A program made the translations under genes and the position numbers. From Diplonema japonicum (lineage: Eukaryota > Euglenozoa > Diplonemea > Diplonemida > Diplonemidae), in assembly GCA_964019335.1 (NCBI GenBank), contig OZ025722.1, forward strand, positions 62,001-126,000: a DNA stretch of 64,000 nt, in the 5' to 3' direction. Of the stretch, positions 40,087 through 49,229 are shown piece by piece. How positions within the stretch are numbered: position 1 is the first letter of the stretch; the number at the start of each line of letters is the position of its first letter. The notes below the pieces were generated by a model. It ran no database searches. It saw nothing but the letters and a program-made list of their open reading frames with translations, and was not told the origin of the DNA.

Positions 40087-40288
40087 ATAAGAAGAGAAAA
40101 AAGATTTTTTTCTATAAAAAATAGCATGTCCACACATTTATACTTACATTTCATACACAAAATAACTACCCTGAAAACCATTTCTTTTAACACCTCCCCC
40201 CACCCCATCCCGTGAATTGCATTGTGTCACAGGTACACAACGAGAAGAAGAAGAAGTACTATTGTATTAAAAAGAAAATCTTAAAAAC

Positions 40289-41404
40289 ATGATGAACACA
40301 ATAATTCGGGTTTTGATAATATTGGCAATGATGGCCGTGGCAAGTATTTACATAAAAGTGGGTCAGATGGAAGAGGCGGGGGGTGTGGAAAACCCGGGGC
40401 GCGCGGAGGAATCGGCGAAACCAGCGGCGGTAACAACGAAGAGAAAACGGTACTATTCTCTCGACGCCGATCAGGAGGAGATAAAAAAACAACTCGGGGG
40501 CTCGACTTCCAACCCAGGCAACACCATCCTCGCCACAGCCGGAAACCACGGCTTTCGAGACTTCATCAAAAATGTCGATTTAAACACAGCGACCGCAATG
40601 CCAGGAAAGAGGATCCTCACTGTGATGTTCGACGAAATAGGCGCCAAATGGTGTTCAGAAAACCTCAGCGAAACAACCTCCCTCTGCACCCACCTGAGCT
40701 GCACCTGCCCGTACAACAGCACTCTAGGGACAGAAGGATACACGTCATGTCTTTACGGGATTTACATTTGCAAGCTTCGTGTGAAGAAAATTGTTTTTTC
40801 GATGGGTTTCAGCCTGTTGTTTATCGACGGTGATGCGGCAATCCGTCCCAACCCGCTGAAACAGATTCCTTTGGACAGCCCCCACGATGTTGTAGGGGCG
40901 TGCGAACTGTGCAGCGGAGCGTGTCATTTACCCAAGGCAACACATGATATCGTCGACTTCAAGGCGGTCTCGCGGGTCAAAACGGAAAACTACTATCAGA
41001 TTAATATAGGCCTCGCGTGGTTTAACAACACGAAAGGCACGAGGCGAGCAGTGGACGAAACGATCGATTTGATCGTGAACAAACGGCTTGACTTTAAATC
41101 GGTGGATCAAACTGTTCTGAACCGCCGTCTGATGTCCCTCTCCCTCGCCACCCTCTGTCTTCCTACAGCGGTCGGCGGGCTAAACGTCCGATCGCGGAGT
41201 TCCCGTCCCAAGCTTTTCCCCTTAGCTTGGGGTGTCCACGCCGCAAGGTTGGTGTCCAAAACAGGTTTCTACAAGAAAGCCTTCTTGTACGCAAACGGGT
41301 TGTGGAAGCTGCCTGTCAACGAGGAGTTCATGGACTACTACAAGCGATGGCACGCGAGCCCGTCCTCATTCAAGAAGTATTTGAACTCCATCGGGCAGTT
41401 GTAA
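40289..41404 (+). CDS. Type II membrane glycosyltransferase-like protein
   Basis: 371 residues. A single N-terminal membrane anchor (residues about 4-22) with a short cytosolic tail is typical of Golgi transferases. The lumenal domain contains FSMGFSLLFIDGDAAIR with a DxD motif (DGD) for metal and nucleotide-sugar binding. Further on comes YYQINIGLAWFNNTKGTRRAVDE, resembling the acceptor-side N-x-G-x-x-x-x-x-x-T block of nucleotide-diphospho-sugar transferases (GT77-like fold). Several Cys (CTHLSCTCPY, CELCSGACH) suggest disulphides. It probably adds a sugar in the Golgi; donor and acceptor are unknown. The acceptor TTGTGTCACAG is at about 40231 and the A/G-rich leader leads to ATG 40289. Confidence 0.72.
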   Translation: MMNTIIRVLIILAMMAVASIYIKVGQMEEAGGVENPGRAEESAKPAAVTTKRKRYYSLDADQEEIKKQLGGSTSNPGNTILATAGNHGFRDFIKNVDLNTATAMPGKRILTVMFDEIGAKWCSENLSETTSLCTHLSCTCPYNSTLGTEGYTSCLYGIYICKLRVKKIVFSMGFSLLFIDGDAAIRPNPLKQIPLDSPHDVVGACELCSGACHLPKATHDIVDFKAVSRVKTENYYQINIGLAWFNNTKGTRRAVDETIDLIVNKRLDFKSVDQTVLNRRLMSLSLATLCLPTAVGGLNVRSRSSRPKLFPLAWGVHAARLVSKTGFYKKAFLYANGLWKLPVNEEFMDYYKRWHASPSSFKKYLNSIGQL

Positions 41405-41556
41405 GGACATTGTGGAGGGGTGGTTTTTTTTCTTCTTCTTTTTTTTTTTTGCCTCCCAGACGATTCAAAGGCTTAGATCACACCTTTGTATTGTGTCCCC
41501 CCCCCCCCCCCCCCCCTCCCGTTTTAAAAAAATAAATAAATAAAAATAGGAGTGAC

Positions 41557-42876
41557 ATGAACAACGCGGCTACCCCCGGCAGCCCTTGCCTTGTGTGCAG
41601 CAACCCCACAACGTTGGTTTGCGAGAACTGCAGTACTGCGGACTCTGCGTTGTACCTGTGTTCTGAGCCGTGCTTTGCAACAGCGCACCCTTTTCAAAAA
41701 GGGCATGTTTTGAGGGAGGCCGGGGGGGGAGGGGGGAGGGAGTGCAAGGAGCACCCCGGTCAGAAAATGGATTTAGTGTGCATGGAATGCAAAGGGGTGG
41801 TTCTGTGCAACACATGCTGGCGCGGCGACCATGCCACCCACGATGTCTCGTCTCTGTCCGAAGAAATGGTCAAGCTTCTCGACACAGTGCGAAGGGAGGT
41901 GGAAAAAGGCGAGAAGGCGAAGGACACCCTGACAAAACAATTGGAAACCCTTGAAAAAAAACACCTCCCTCGCGAAAGGCAAGCTGTCGAGACGTTTTTC
42001 AAACAGGCCGTCGAGCTGCTGACTGCAAGAAACAACTCTGTCAACGAGGAGCTAACCGCTCACTACGAAAAAATAAAATCGGAAACGGAAAAATATCTCC
42101 ACCTCGTTTCCAATAATGTTGCGAACAACTCCGACCTGCTGGGCACTCTCGGAAGGGAGCTGGCGAAAACCAGAACCAACTGCAGCGCGGACGTGTTTAC
42201 CGCCGCCAGAACCGGCTTCAAAAAATGCGTTGAACCTAAGGAGGTCCCACATCCCCATTTCGTCAAGGGGCATTTTATCAAAATGCTTGCGGAGGGCATC
42301 GACGGGCAGATCTTTGTGGAGAAAACCTCCAGCAAAGAACAATCAAATAGTTTTCACGCGTTTTTCGACCCCATTTTCACAGACGGTTCCAGCGCCGTTC
42401 ACGTATCTGGGGCAGACGGTCGGACCCTTGCGTTCAAACACGATGATAGCTGGAGAACAGCGCGCACTTTGCGGGCGTATGACGAATGGTCTATAATTTT
42501 ACCGTCTTGCAGCGTGCAAAATACGTCCATAGGGTTTCTCCCAAAGGACCTCCCTGGTGAGCTAATTGAGGAATACCGCCGAAACGGTCGAGCCGGCTTC
42601 GGCATCAAGACCTTTTCCGGTTTCTGCATAAGTAGCTATCACGGTTCTGTGCACTACCAAGGGGTAGTCCTCAAGCTCGAGACGTCCTTACGGTTTAAAC
42701 CTCACCTGATGGTGAGCTTTGTTGTTTCACGGGCGGCGGAAACCGTCACCATAACGCCGCAAGGGGGGCAGCCAGTGGTCATCCACGTCGAAGGTTTGCG
42801 AAACCAGGAAGCGTACCCTGCCGTCTCGCACCAACATGTGGGGGGCACTTGCGGTGGGTTCTCTTTCAAAGTTTGA
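41557..42876 (+). CDS. TRIM-like protein: MYND/B-box fingers, coiled coil, C-terminal beta domain
   Basis: 439 residues. The N-terminus has a MYND-like finger, C-x2-C-x7-C-x2-C...LC-x3-C-x3-H...H (residues about 10-50). A Gly-rich bridge and a B-box 2 follow, CKEHPGQKMDLVC-x2-C-x4-C-x2-C-x4-H-x2-H (about 63-98). A coiled coil spans about 105-200. The C-terminal 200 residues are beta-rich (SGADGRTLAFKHDDSW, FGIKTFSGFCISSY) with the feel of a SPRY-like fold, but this is weak. Without a RING it is unlikely to be a ubiquitin ligase on its own. The glycine run (EAGGGGGREC) lies over a broken G-rich tract and could have been mistaken for an intron; the frame is open and the B-box depends on it. The acceptor is AATAG at 41549. 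Confidence 0.78.
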   Translation: MNNAATPGSPCLVCSNPTTLVCENCSTADSALYLCSEPCFATAHPFQKGHVLREAGGGGGRECKEHPGQKMDLVCMECKGVVLCNTCWRGDHATHDVSSLSEEMVKLLDTVRREVEKGEKAKDTLTKQLETLEKKHLPRERQAVETFFKQAVELLTARNNSVNEELTAHYEKIKSETEKYLHLVSNNVANNSDLLGTLGRELAKTRTNCSADVFTAARTGFKKCVEPKEVPHPHFVKGHFIKMLAEGIDGQIFVEKTSSKEQSNSFHAFFDPIFTDGSSAVHVSGADGRTLAFKHDDSWRTARTLRAYDEWSIILPSCSVQNTSIGFLPKDLPGELIEEYRRNGRAGFGIKTFSGFCISSYHGSVHYQGVVLKLETSLRFKPHLMVSFVVSRAAETVTITPQGGQPVVIHVEGLRNQEAYPAVSHQHVGGTCGGFSFKV

Positions 42877-43088
42877 AAAACGGTTGGCGTTTATGTTTGT
42901 TTTTTTTTTTTTTGTGGTTTGTTGTCTCGGTCATGTTACGAAGCGTCCGCTCCCTTTACAGGACCGTGGGCAGTACTCCCACTTCCGTTCCTATTCCAGT
43001 TGCTGTTGAATGGTCATTACTTCCCCCCTCAGACTTTTCACACTCACAGTCCTTCTGACACACAAAAAAAAAAAAAAGAAAAAAAGAA

Positions 43089-44165
43089 ATGTTACAACGC
43101 CTTGCGCTCCCCGTGCTGCTTGCAGCGTCAGGTGTGGAGGGCCACGGGTACGTGAAGGTCCCTCCATCGAGGAACTACATGTGCAGGACCGGGGGGGAGA
43201 ACCAGAACTGCGGTGCGGTGCAGTACGAGCCCCAGAGCGTGGAGGGTCCGGACAGGTACCCTGTGAGCGGGCCTCCTGACGGGACGCTGGCTGCAGCGGG
43301 GAGCTCCCGGTGGACCCCTCTGAACGAGCAGTCTTCGACGAGGTGGGCAAAGACAGCGGCGTCAGCTGGGAGGACAGACTTCACTTGGTGGTTCCAGGCG
43401 AACCACGCGACTCTGGACTGGCGGTACTACATCACGAGGGACGGGTGGGACCAGGAGGCACCGCTTGCGAGGAGCAGCTTCGAAGGGACCCCCTTCTGCT
43501 CCGTGATGGGGAACATGATGAACCCGCAGATCCTGACGACGCACTCCTGCACCCTCCCCTCCAAGGCGGGCTACCACGTCGTCCTCGCTGTCTGGGATGT
43601 GGGTGACACTGCCAACACCTTCTACAACGCCATCGACTTGGACTTTGGTGGTGGTGGTAACAGCCCACCTGTCCCTGTTCCACCTGTTCCAGTCCCACCT
43701 GTCCCTGTCCCTGTCCCCCCTCCTGCCTCATGCTCTCGTGTGATCCCTCTCTGGGCAACATGCACCACCGAAACGCACTGCTGTGCACCTGGAGCCAAGT
43801 GCCACCAGGTGAACAGGTGGTTTGCGCACTGCACCCCAGCGAACTTGACACCCACCCCTCCGACAGCCCCTCCGACGCCCCTCCCCACACCTGTTCCCAC
43901 ACCCGCGCCCCCAACGCCAGTCCCGACACCCTCGCCCCCGACCCCTGTCCCCACACCGGTCCCTTCCACACCGCTTCCTCCTCCTCCTCCTGCCACCCCT
44001 CCCCCGTCCCCTGGCAGTTGTTCCTTCGTTGTCCCCCTGTGGGGAAACTGTTTGAAGACACCGAGCTGTTGCGCCCCCGGAGCTGGGTGCTACAAGCAGA
44101 GCAGGTGGTACGCACAGTGCTTGAAGCCCGAGGCTAACTACTGGGGCGGTGAGAAGATTGGCTGA
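43089..44165 (+). CDS. Secreted AA10 lytic polysaccharide monooxygenase with two CBM1-like modules
   Basis: 358 residues. A signal peptide (1-18) ends directly before His19, as required for the copper histidine brace: the mature protein starts HGYVKVPPSRNYMC. The second brace residue is His106 in QANHATLDWRYYITRDG. A late F-x-x-x-I-D motif (FYNAIDLDF) supplies the axial position. AA10 enzymes use copper to cleave crystalline chitin or cellulose oxidatively. After Pro/Val and Pro/Thr linkers come two modules with CBM1-like pattern: W-x-x-C...CCAPGAKC...NRWFAHC and W-x-x-C...CCAPGAGC...SRWYAQC. These look like cellulose-binding anchors. The fusion is unusual because CBM1 is chiefly fungal-type and AA10 chiefly bacterial. 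G/C-rich codon use matches the other secreted genes. The acceptor CACTCACAG is at about 43051. Confidence 0.88.
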   Translation: MLQRLALPVLLAASGVEGHGYVKVPPSRNYMCRTGGENQNCGAVQYEPQSVEGPDRYPVSGPPDGTLAAAGSSRWTPLNEQSSTRWAKTAASAGRTDFTWWFQANHATLDWRYYITRDGWDQEAPLARSSFEGTPFCSVMGNMMNPQILTTHSCTLPSKAGYHVVLAVWDVGDTANTFYNAIDLDFGGGGNSPPVPVPPVPVPPVPVPVPPPASCSRVIPLWATCTTETHCCAPGAKCHQVNRWFAHCTPANLTPTPPTAPPTPLPTPVPTPAPPTPVPTPSPPTPVPTPVPSTPLPPPPPATPPPSPGSCSFVVPLWGNCLKTPSCCAPGAGCYKQSRWYAQCLKPEANYWGGEKIG

Positions 44166-44276
44166 AAAGGGGGTAAAAAACAAATAAGAAAGAAAAAAAG
44201 AACCAAAGCAAGCCGTCAGTCTTTGCTCAGGATTCCATCCCTGAATGCTGTGACACACCAGAGGGTTTTGTGCGGG

Positions 44277-44307
<31 letters not shown>

Positions 44308-44740
44308 TTTTCTTCCCACCTGCACCTGCCGCGACGTTTGTTTTGATATCTTTTCTTTCATTCTCTCTTTTCTCTCTCTCTCTCTCTTTTCTTTTTTTTT
44401 TTCTTGAATAAATTTTATGAAACTCGTTCATTTTAATCTTTTTTTGAACAAGTGCTGTCCTTTGCGGTCGCAGAATTGTTGTCAGGACACTTCCTTCCTC
44501 CTCACCCCCCCCCCCCCCCTTCCCCCGATTGATAAAATTGAAACAACATGCACTCTCTCTGACTCCCAATGTCAATGAGATTCAAACATTTTGTTTCATT
44601 TTACACCAAAGCTCTTTTGAAACCATTTCATTTCATCCCTACACTTCTTTTTTTTTTTTTTTTTTTTTTTTTTCACGTGCTTATCCAATACAACTCAACA
44701 AACACAACCCAAAAGACTAGACAAGAAGAAAGAAAGAACA
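44166..44740. other. AT- and homopolymer-rich spacer
   Basis: T and C runs (T near 44278-44298, CT repeat near 44374-44390, C near 44505-44518, T near 44650-44672). No gene seen. The CACGTGCTTATCC...AAAAG stretch near 44680-44716 precedes the next ATG. Confidence 0.6.
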
Positions 44741-45395
44741 TGGTTGAGGACAATGAAGTGTTTGGCGAGGTGAAGTCCGCTGCTGCAACAGGCGACCTGC
44801 AACACATGAAGGCAATTATCCAGCAAGGGACGGTCAGGTCGCTGCCATGAGGCTCCTCATCGACGAGTACAAGCTGGACCCTGGGGCAAGGGACACGAAT
44901 GGCACCACACCTCTCCATTTCGCTGCGCAAGCAGGCTTGCGGCAATGGACTGTCTCGTCAATGTTTACAAGCAAGAGCTGACGGTCGAGGACAAGGTATT
45001 CACACCGATTATGGATGCAGCACGAGGTGGTCAGCTGGAGGCAGTGAGGCACCTTGTTGAAAGTTCACAAGCAAAACCCTGGCTCAAGGACCACTGGCGG
45101 CTTCGCACCCATGGACGTCGCAGCAGGGAATGGACAGCTGGAAGTGGTTAGGTATCTCACTGAAGTCTGCAAACTTGACCCTGGGATGGAGGATGGGACA
45201 GGCATGCACAGGGCGGCAATGGAGAACAAGGTTGGTGTGATTAGGTATCCCCTCCACCGCAAAAAAGGAATGAGGGGGAACGAGATTTTCCATAGTACTA
45301 AGGCAGAAATATTGGCTAGGGGCTTCATGTCTGTTGTCATTTCTTTAGAACGCCTGTCTGGGCCCTTGATGGTAAAATGCGGAACCTTGAGGTAA
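44741..45395 (+). pseudogene. Ankyrin-repeat pseudogene with multiple frameshifts
   Basis: Four pieces of a single ankyrin array appear in different frames. The pieces are: MVEDNEVFGEVKSAAATGD with helical lead; then a block with NGTTPLHFAAQAG; then VYKQELTVEDKVFTPIMDAARGGQLEAVRHL; then FAPMDVAAGNGQLEVVRYLTEVCKLDPG. G-x-TPLHxAAxxG and GQLEVVRYL are the ankyrin hallmarks. Breaks occur near 44830, 44940 and 45060, none at a homopolymer, so they are not likely sequencing errors. No splice signals rescue them. The last frame stops at 45395. The intact ancestor would have been a scaffold protein; the gene sits just ahead of the 45.5 kb gene, and the two may once have been one unit. Confidence 0.7.
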
Positions 45396-45458
45396 CGGTA
45401 AAGTCATTGCTTGTTGGTAGTAAATAGCTATTCTTTTTTTTCTTTTTTGAGCAATCTA

Positions 45459-45481
45459 ATTTTTTCTTCCCCCCTCTTCAG
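45459..45481 (+). promoter_or_regulatory. Probable trans-splice acceptor
   Basis: A T/C tract (ATTTTTTCTTCCCCCCTCTTCAG) ends 15 nt before the ATG at 45497. Confidence 0.5.
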
Positions 45482-45496
45482 CTTAACTATATAAAC

Positions 45497-46408
45497 ATGA
45501 CACTCAATGACGAACGCAAGAAGACCCTTAGCAGGAAGCTGCAGAAGCAAACAGAGTACAATCCTGACCACAAAGACGTGATTGAGGAGGCATTCGTGAA
45601 GGCACTTAAGAAGAACTTCATCGGGTGTGAAGAACTGAGCATTGGTGAGGTCCTGTCATGGTGTACCCCTGAGGTGATGGCTGCATATAAGGAGGAATCA
45701 AGTAAGAAGAAGGATGCAATGATCAAGAAGAATGTAGACTTTTCAAGGAAGGCGGAGAGGATGGGCCAGAAGGCACTCCATTTGTCAAGAGGGGTGTTGA
45801 AAGCTATGTTTGTCTGCACCGATCGGAACTGGGCCACTGCTACTTGGTATTCAATGACAACAAAGAAGGGACACACTTACTACCTTGGGACAGAGATTGC
45901 ATTCTGCCCAGAAGCGCTCCCTGGCCTGTGTGAGGGGATCATGTTTGAGGTGGAGATGCAAACACCTGAAGACAAGGACCTTGCCTACGTGGCCCGCCTC
46001 TCAGACCTAGATGTTGATTTGAGGAGCAATTATGAAGTCTTTTACGGAGTGGACCCTGACACTCGTGAGTATGAACTTAAGACTTCTGGCAACGAGTCAG
46101 TTGATGCCGTAAAGCTATACAAGAAAGATATGTTCCAGATTGAGGCTTGGCTGGGAGAGTTGAAGGGGCTACTTGTGCGCACAACAGGGAACGGGATCCA
46201 AGAGTTACCAAGCAAAAAGCCTACCAAGGGGCAGTTGGACAACCTCTCAAGGTATTTGAGGAACTTGCAAAAGCTGCAAAAGGTAGACTGCGTTCAAAGG
46301 TTCGAGCTCAAGAGAGGCAGGTTGCAGTGCACAGTACCCGAAGAACTTCCTGAGCACATCCAAGAAAAAATGACGAAGATTTATGCGGAGATTGCTGACG
46401 GGAATTGA
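45497..46408 (+). CDS. Unrecognised 303-residue protein
   Basis: No family recognised. The first 90 residues are basic and helical (RKKTLSRKLQKQTEYN). A Trp-rich beta region follows (NWATATWYSMTTKKGHTYYLG). The C-terminal 60 residues are helical and Lys/Leu-rich. There is no signal peptide or membrane helix. The position immediately after the ankyrin pseudogene, and similar codon use, suggest the two were linked, as ankyrin-plus-unknown-domain proteins are common in expanded protist families. Whether this gene still works alone is unclear. Confidence 0.6.
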   Translation: MTLNDERKKTLSRKLQKQTEYNPDHKDVIEEAFVKALKKNFIGCEELSIGEVLSWCTPEVMAAYKEESSKKKDAMIKKNVDFSRKAERMGQKALHLSRGVLKAMFVCTDRNWATATWYSMTTKKGHTYYLGTEIAFCPEALPGLCEGIMFEVEMQTPEDKDLAYVARLSDLDVDLRSNYEVFYGVDPDTREYELKTSGNESVDAVKLYKKDMFQIEAWLGELKGLLVRTTGNGIQELPSKKPTKGQLDNLSRYLRNLQKLQKVDCVQRFELKRGRLQCTVPEELPEHIQEKMTKIYAEIADGN

Positions 46409-46925
46409 AAACGAAGTTAGTTCACCTCATTTTTACTTTATTTCAATTTCTGCCTCATAGTGTTGACTTCCATTAATAGTGTCTTTGCTTTTGGGCCCAG
46501 GTTTTTTATTTTTATTTTATTCCTAGCCACTCAAAAAAAAAAAAAATCTGGGACCCGGACTCACAGACAGCCACCCTTTCTTCAGGTGAGGACCGGTAGA
46601 TGCAACTCTGCATTGGGAATGTGTCTATGATAAGTACTTTGAAGGTTCTTTACCTTTCTGTAACTCTTTCTTTGTTCCACATTGCCTTGTCGCTTCCACT
46701 TCCTCACTTTTTTTACTTAACACTCAGACACAAAACAAAGTGTCCCCCCTTTTTCAGACACAAAACAAAGTGCCCCCCCCCCTTTTTTTTCTTTACCCTC
46801 ACCACTTGAACTCCCCCTCTCTTTTTTGATTTTGATTCTTCAAGCCCAAGTCGAATTAGGCTCTTTTATTTTCTTTTTCATTTACCTTTTGGGCCCTAAA
46901 ATCATAAAACCCATTCGATCAAACA

Positions 46926-46960
<35 letters not shown>

Positions 46961-47678
46961 AGAAGAAAAAAAAATGCTTTTGTGGCCCTTCCCATCGAAG
47001 GTTACGGTGGCTGGTCCTGGGGTGTCCCTGAACGGTGGTGCGTCATGGTCGACGTGTCTAGGAACTTCATTAACATCGAAACTTGGACCCTTGTGTGAGG
47101 GACAGGGAGGGGCTCACCCCACTGTTCAACGCGGCTGAGGGGGGTAACGTTGAGTCCTGGCAAGGCGCAAGGAGGCTTCTACCACGATGAAAGGCAGTGA
47201 AGAGCTAATGTTTTTCAAAAAAAAAAAAAAAAAAAAAAATGAGTTGTTGTATCATCTGTTTGTTCTCCCACATTTTTATGTCCCCACCCTCAGCACAAAC
47301 AATGACAAGCACTATCTCTCATTGAGTTTGGGGCGAGCAAATTTGTTACGTGAGGGAAGAGTCCACGCGCCCGCAGTGATCAGAATGATAAAGGCGCCGG
47401 ATGCGGTTCGCTCACTCTCTCATTGTTAAGGAAGAACGTATCTTTCTTTTATATTTTTTGTTGAAAGGAATGGTAAAGAAAAAAAGAGGGGGGGGGGAGA
47501 AAAACCGAAACTTCTTTCTTCTCGTCTACCCCCAACACACACACACACATACAATTTACCCTAACTTGCATTTTTTTATTTATATTATCAACCCAAGCTC
47601 TCAAAAAATATTTAAAAAAAAAAAAAAAAAAAACAAAATAAAAGCACAAAAAATAACTATTTATTGCCAACAAATTAT
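46409..47678. other. Spacer with short tandem repeat and a possible gene relic
   Basis: Mostly AT-rich with A and C runs. A 30-bp tandem duplication lies at 46725-46788. A short open stretch at 46973-47098 (LPIEGYGGWSWGVPERWC) is GC-richer and looks like a broken gene fragment; I cannot assign it. No complete gene is seen. Confidence 0.55.
46725..46788. repeat. Tandem 30-bp duplication
   Basis: CAGACACAAAACAAAGTG followed by C and T runs occurs twice head-to-tail. The second copy has longer C and T runs. Each copy contains a T-tract/CAG that could act as a splice acceptor. Confidence 0.8.
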
Positions 47679-47773
47679 GAGTCATTATTTAACTCGAGTT
47701 CCCGAATTTTTTGCACGAGGGCCCTGCGGGCCCTCGTGCAAAAAAACGGGTAACGAGAGTTAAATAATGGCTC
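47679..47773. repeat. Long hairpin (inverted repeat)
   Basis: GAGTCATTATTTAACTCGAG... and ...GAGTTAAATAATGGCTC flank a central perfect palindrome GCACGAGGGCCC-TGC-GGGCCCTCGTGC. The arms are about 45 nt with a few mismatches. It shares the TTAAATAATGG word with the adjacent MITE. Confidence 0.8.
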
Positions 47774-47793
47774 ATTTGGCGGCAAGTAAGTCG

Positions 47794-48243
47794 TTTTATT
47801 TCACTCTTCGTCATTTGAGTCACTCACTCTTCACTGCTTTCACTGCTGTTTTTTTTCACGCAGGTCAGCCTTTTTGGGGATTTTCCTAAGGTATATGGGG
47901 TTGCTATTTCGCCGTGGCATTTAAAGGGGAAGTAAGGCACTTATTCCCACTTTTAAGGGCTGGAATGGCCTCAGATGGCCAAAAATAGTCAAAATACGCC
48001 CACCCCAAAAAATTTTTTTCAAGGGGTTGGGTGCATTTTTTTCCACGGCGAGACTCATTTTTCCACTCTGAAGGGCCATTATTTCACTCTGAAGGGCCAT
48101 TATTTAACTGCAAAATCTCATTATTTAACTAGTTAAATAATGGCGATTTCAAATAATGGCCGTTTCGCGTTAAATAATGGCCATTTCGCGTTAAATAATG
48201 AGGCCCCTAGTGAGTGAAGAAAATGACGAAGAGTGAAATAAAA
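47794..48243. mobile_element. MITE-like element with 23-bp terminal inverted repeats
   Basis: Left end TTTTATTTCACTCTTCGTCA... (47794-47816) is the exact reverse complement of 48221-48243. The 450-bp interior is non-coding and holds several copies of TTAAATAATGG and its complement CCATTATTTAA in both orientations. Its right end lies 14 bases from the dehydratase start codon. Confidence 0.82.
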
Positions 48244-48257
48244 AAAAAAAAAAGGAA

Positions 48258-49229
48258 ATGGCGACACTGGCAGAACAGATTTCCCAGAAAAGCGAGTCAG
48301 CTTTGGATCTCATTAAGGATATGATCTATCGGACGCCTTTGGCGAAAGCCTACTCGCTGGAGGCAGAACTGGGCCCCGACACCAACGTGCTGTTGAAACT
48401 AGAGAGCGAGCAGGTTACGGGGAGCTTCAAGGCACGCGGGGCCGCGTACAAAATAGCCATGCTAGAGGGGGATGGCGAGGTCACGACCGCATCGACAGGT
48501 AACCACGCCATGGCAACCGCTCACGCTCTGCAGTGCTTCAAGCGCAAGGGCACAGTGTATCTACCGAAAACAGCGGCAGAGCAAAAAGTAGAAAAGATCA
48601 AACAAAGAGCAGGCGATAGAGTAGAACTGAGATTCTACGGCTCCGACTGCATGCAAGCAGAGGTCGAAGCCAGAAGGGTAGGCGGGGCCGACTTCATTTC
48701 CCCATACAATGACATACAGGTTATAACCGGCCAGTCCACTATCGGTGTCGAGATTCACCAACAATTCCCAGGGGCTATTGATTACGTCCTTTTATCTGTC
48801 GGTGGTGGGGGTATGATATCTGGGGTAGCTGCTTATCTGAAATCTGTTGTCCCCTCTGTTAAGATTATAGGGTGCCAGCCATCCCAGGACGCAGCCATGC
48901 ACCGTTGTGTTGCCGCTAACAAAATACTTGAGATCGATTGTTTGCCCACCCTCTCCGATGGCACTGCTGGTAATGTGGAGCCTGGGTCCATTACGTTGCC
49001 ATTGTGTGCTTCTCTCGTGGACAGCTGGGTGGAGGTTTCAGAGGAGCAGATCGCATCGGCCATGAAGTGGATCTTCGACAAAGAGAGCAAGCTTATCGAA
49101 GGGGCAGCGGCCGTCCCCGTTGCCGCCTTGCTCGCCGATCCTGAAAAGTTCAAGGGTAAGACTTCCGTAATCGTGATCTGCGGTGGAAACATTGGAGCGG
49201 AAAAGATACTTAAAATATACGGGCACTGA
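48258..49229 (+). CDS. PLP-dependent serine racemase / threonine dehydratase-type enzyme
   Basis: 323 residues, the usual size of the fold-type II single-domain form. The PLP Schiff-base lysine is Lys58 in GSFKARGA. The phosphate and asparagine loop STGNHAMA lies near residue 80, the glycine loop SVGGGGMISG near 177, and a late VICGGNIG block (C/S at the pyridine nitrogen) near 310. The family dehydrates L-serine/L-threonine to pyruvate or 2-oxobutyrate, or racemises serine. There is no regulatory ACT domain, so it is catabolic or a racemase rather than the biosynthetic isoleucine enzyme. The cytosol is likely; there is no targeting peptide. The gene starts 14 bases after a MITE, so its splice acceptor and 5' leader must lie within that element. 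Confidence 0.9.
   Translation: MATLAEQISQKSESALDLIKDMIYRTPLAKAYSLEAELGPDTNVLLKLESEQVTGSFKARGAAYKIAMLEGDGEVTTASTGNHAMATAHALQCFKRKGTVYLPKTAAEQKVEKIKQRAGDRVELRFYGSDCMQAEVEARRVGGADFISPYNDIQVITGQSTIGVEIHQQFPGAIDYVLLSVGGGGMISGVAAYLKSVVPSVKIIGCQPSQDAAMHRCVAANKILEIDCLPTLSDGTAGNVEPGSITLPLCASLVDSWVEVSEEQIASAMKWIFDKESKLIEGAAAVPVAALLADPEKFKGKTSVIVICGGNIGAEKILKIYGH

Noticed and set aside
41716-41744. G-rich tract in the TRIM-like gene as an intron
   Set aside because: No GT/AG pair gives a better frame, the run is interrupted, and the open frame links two good zinc-finger modules.
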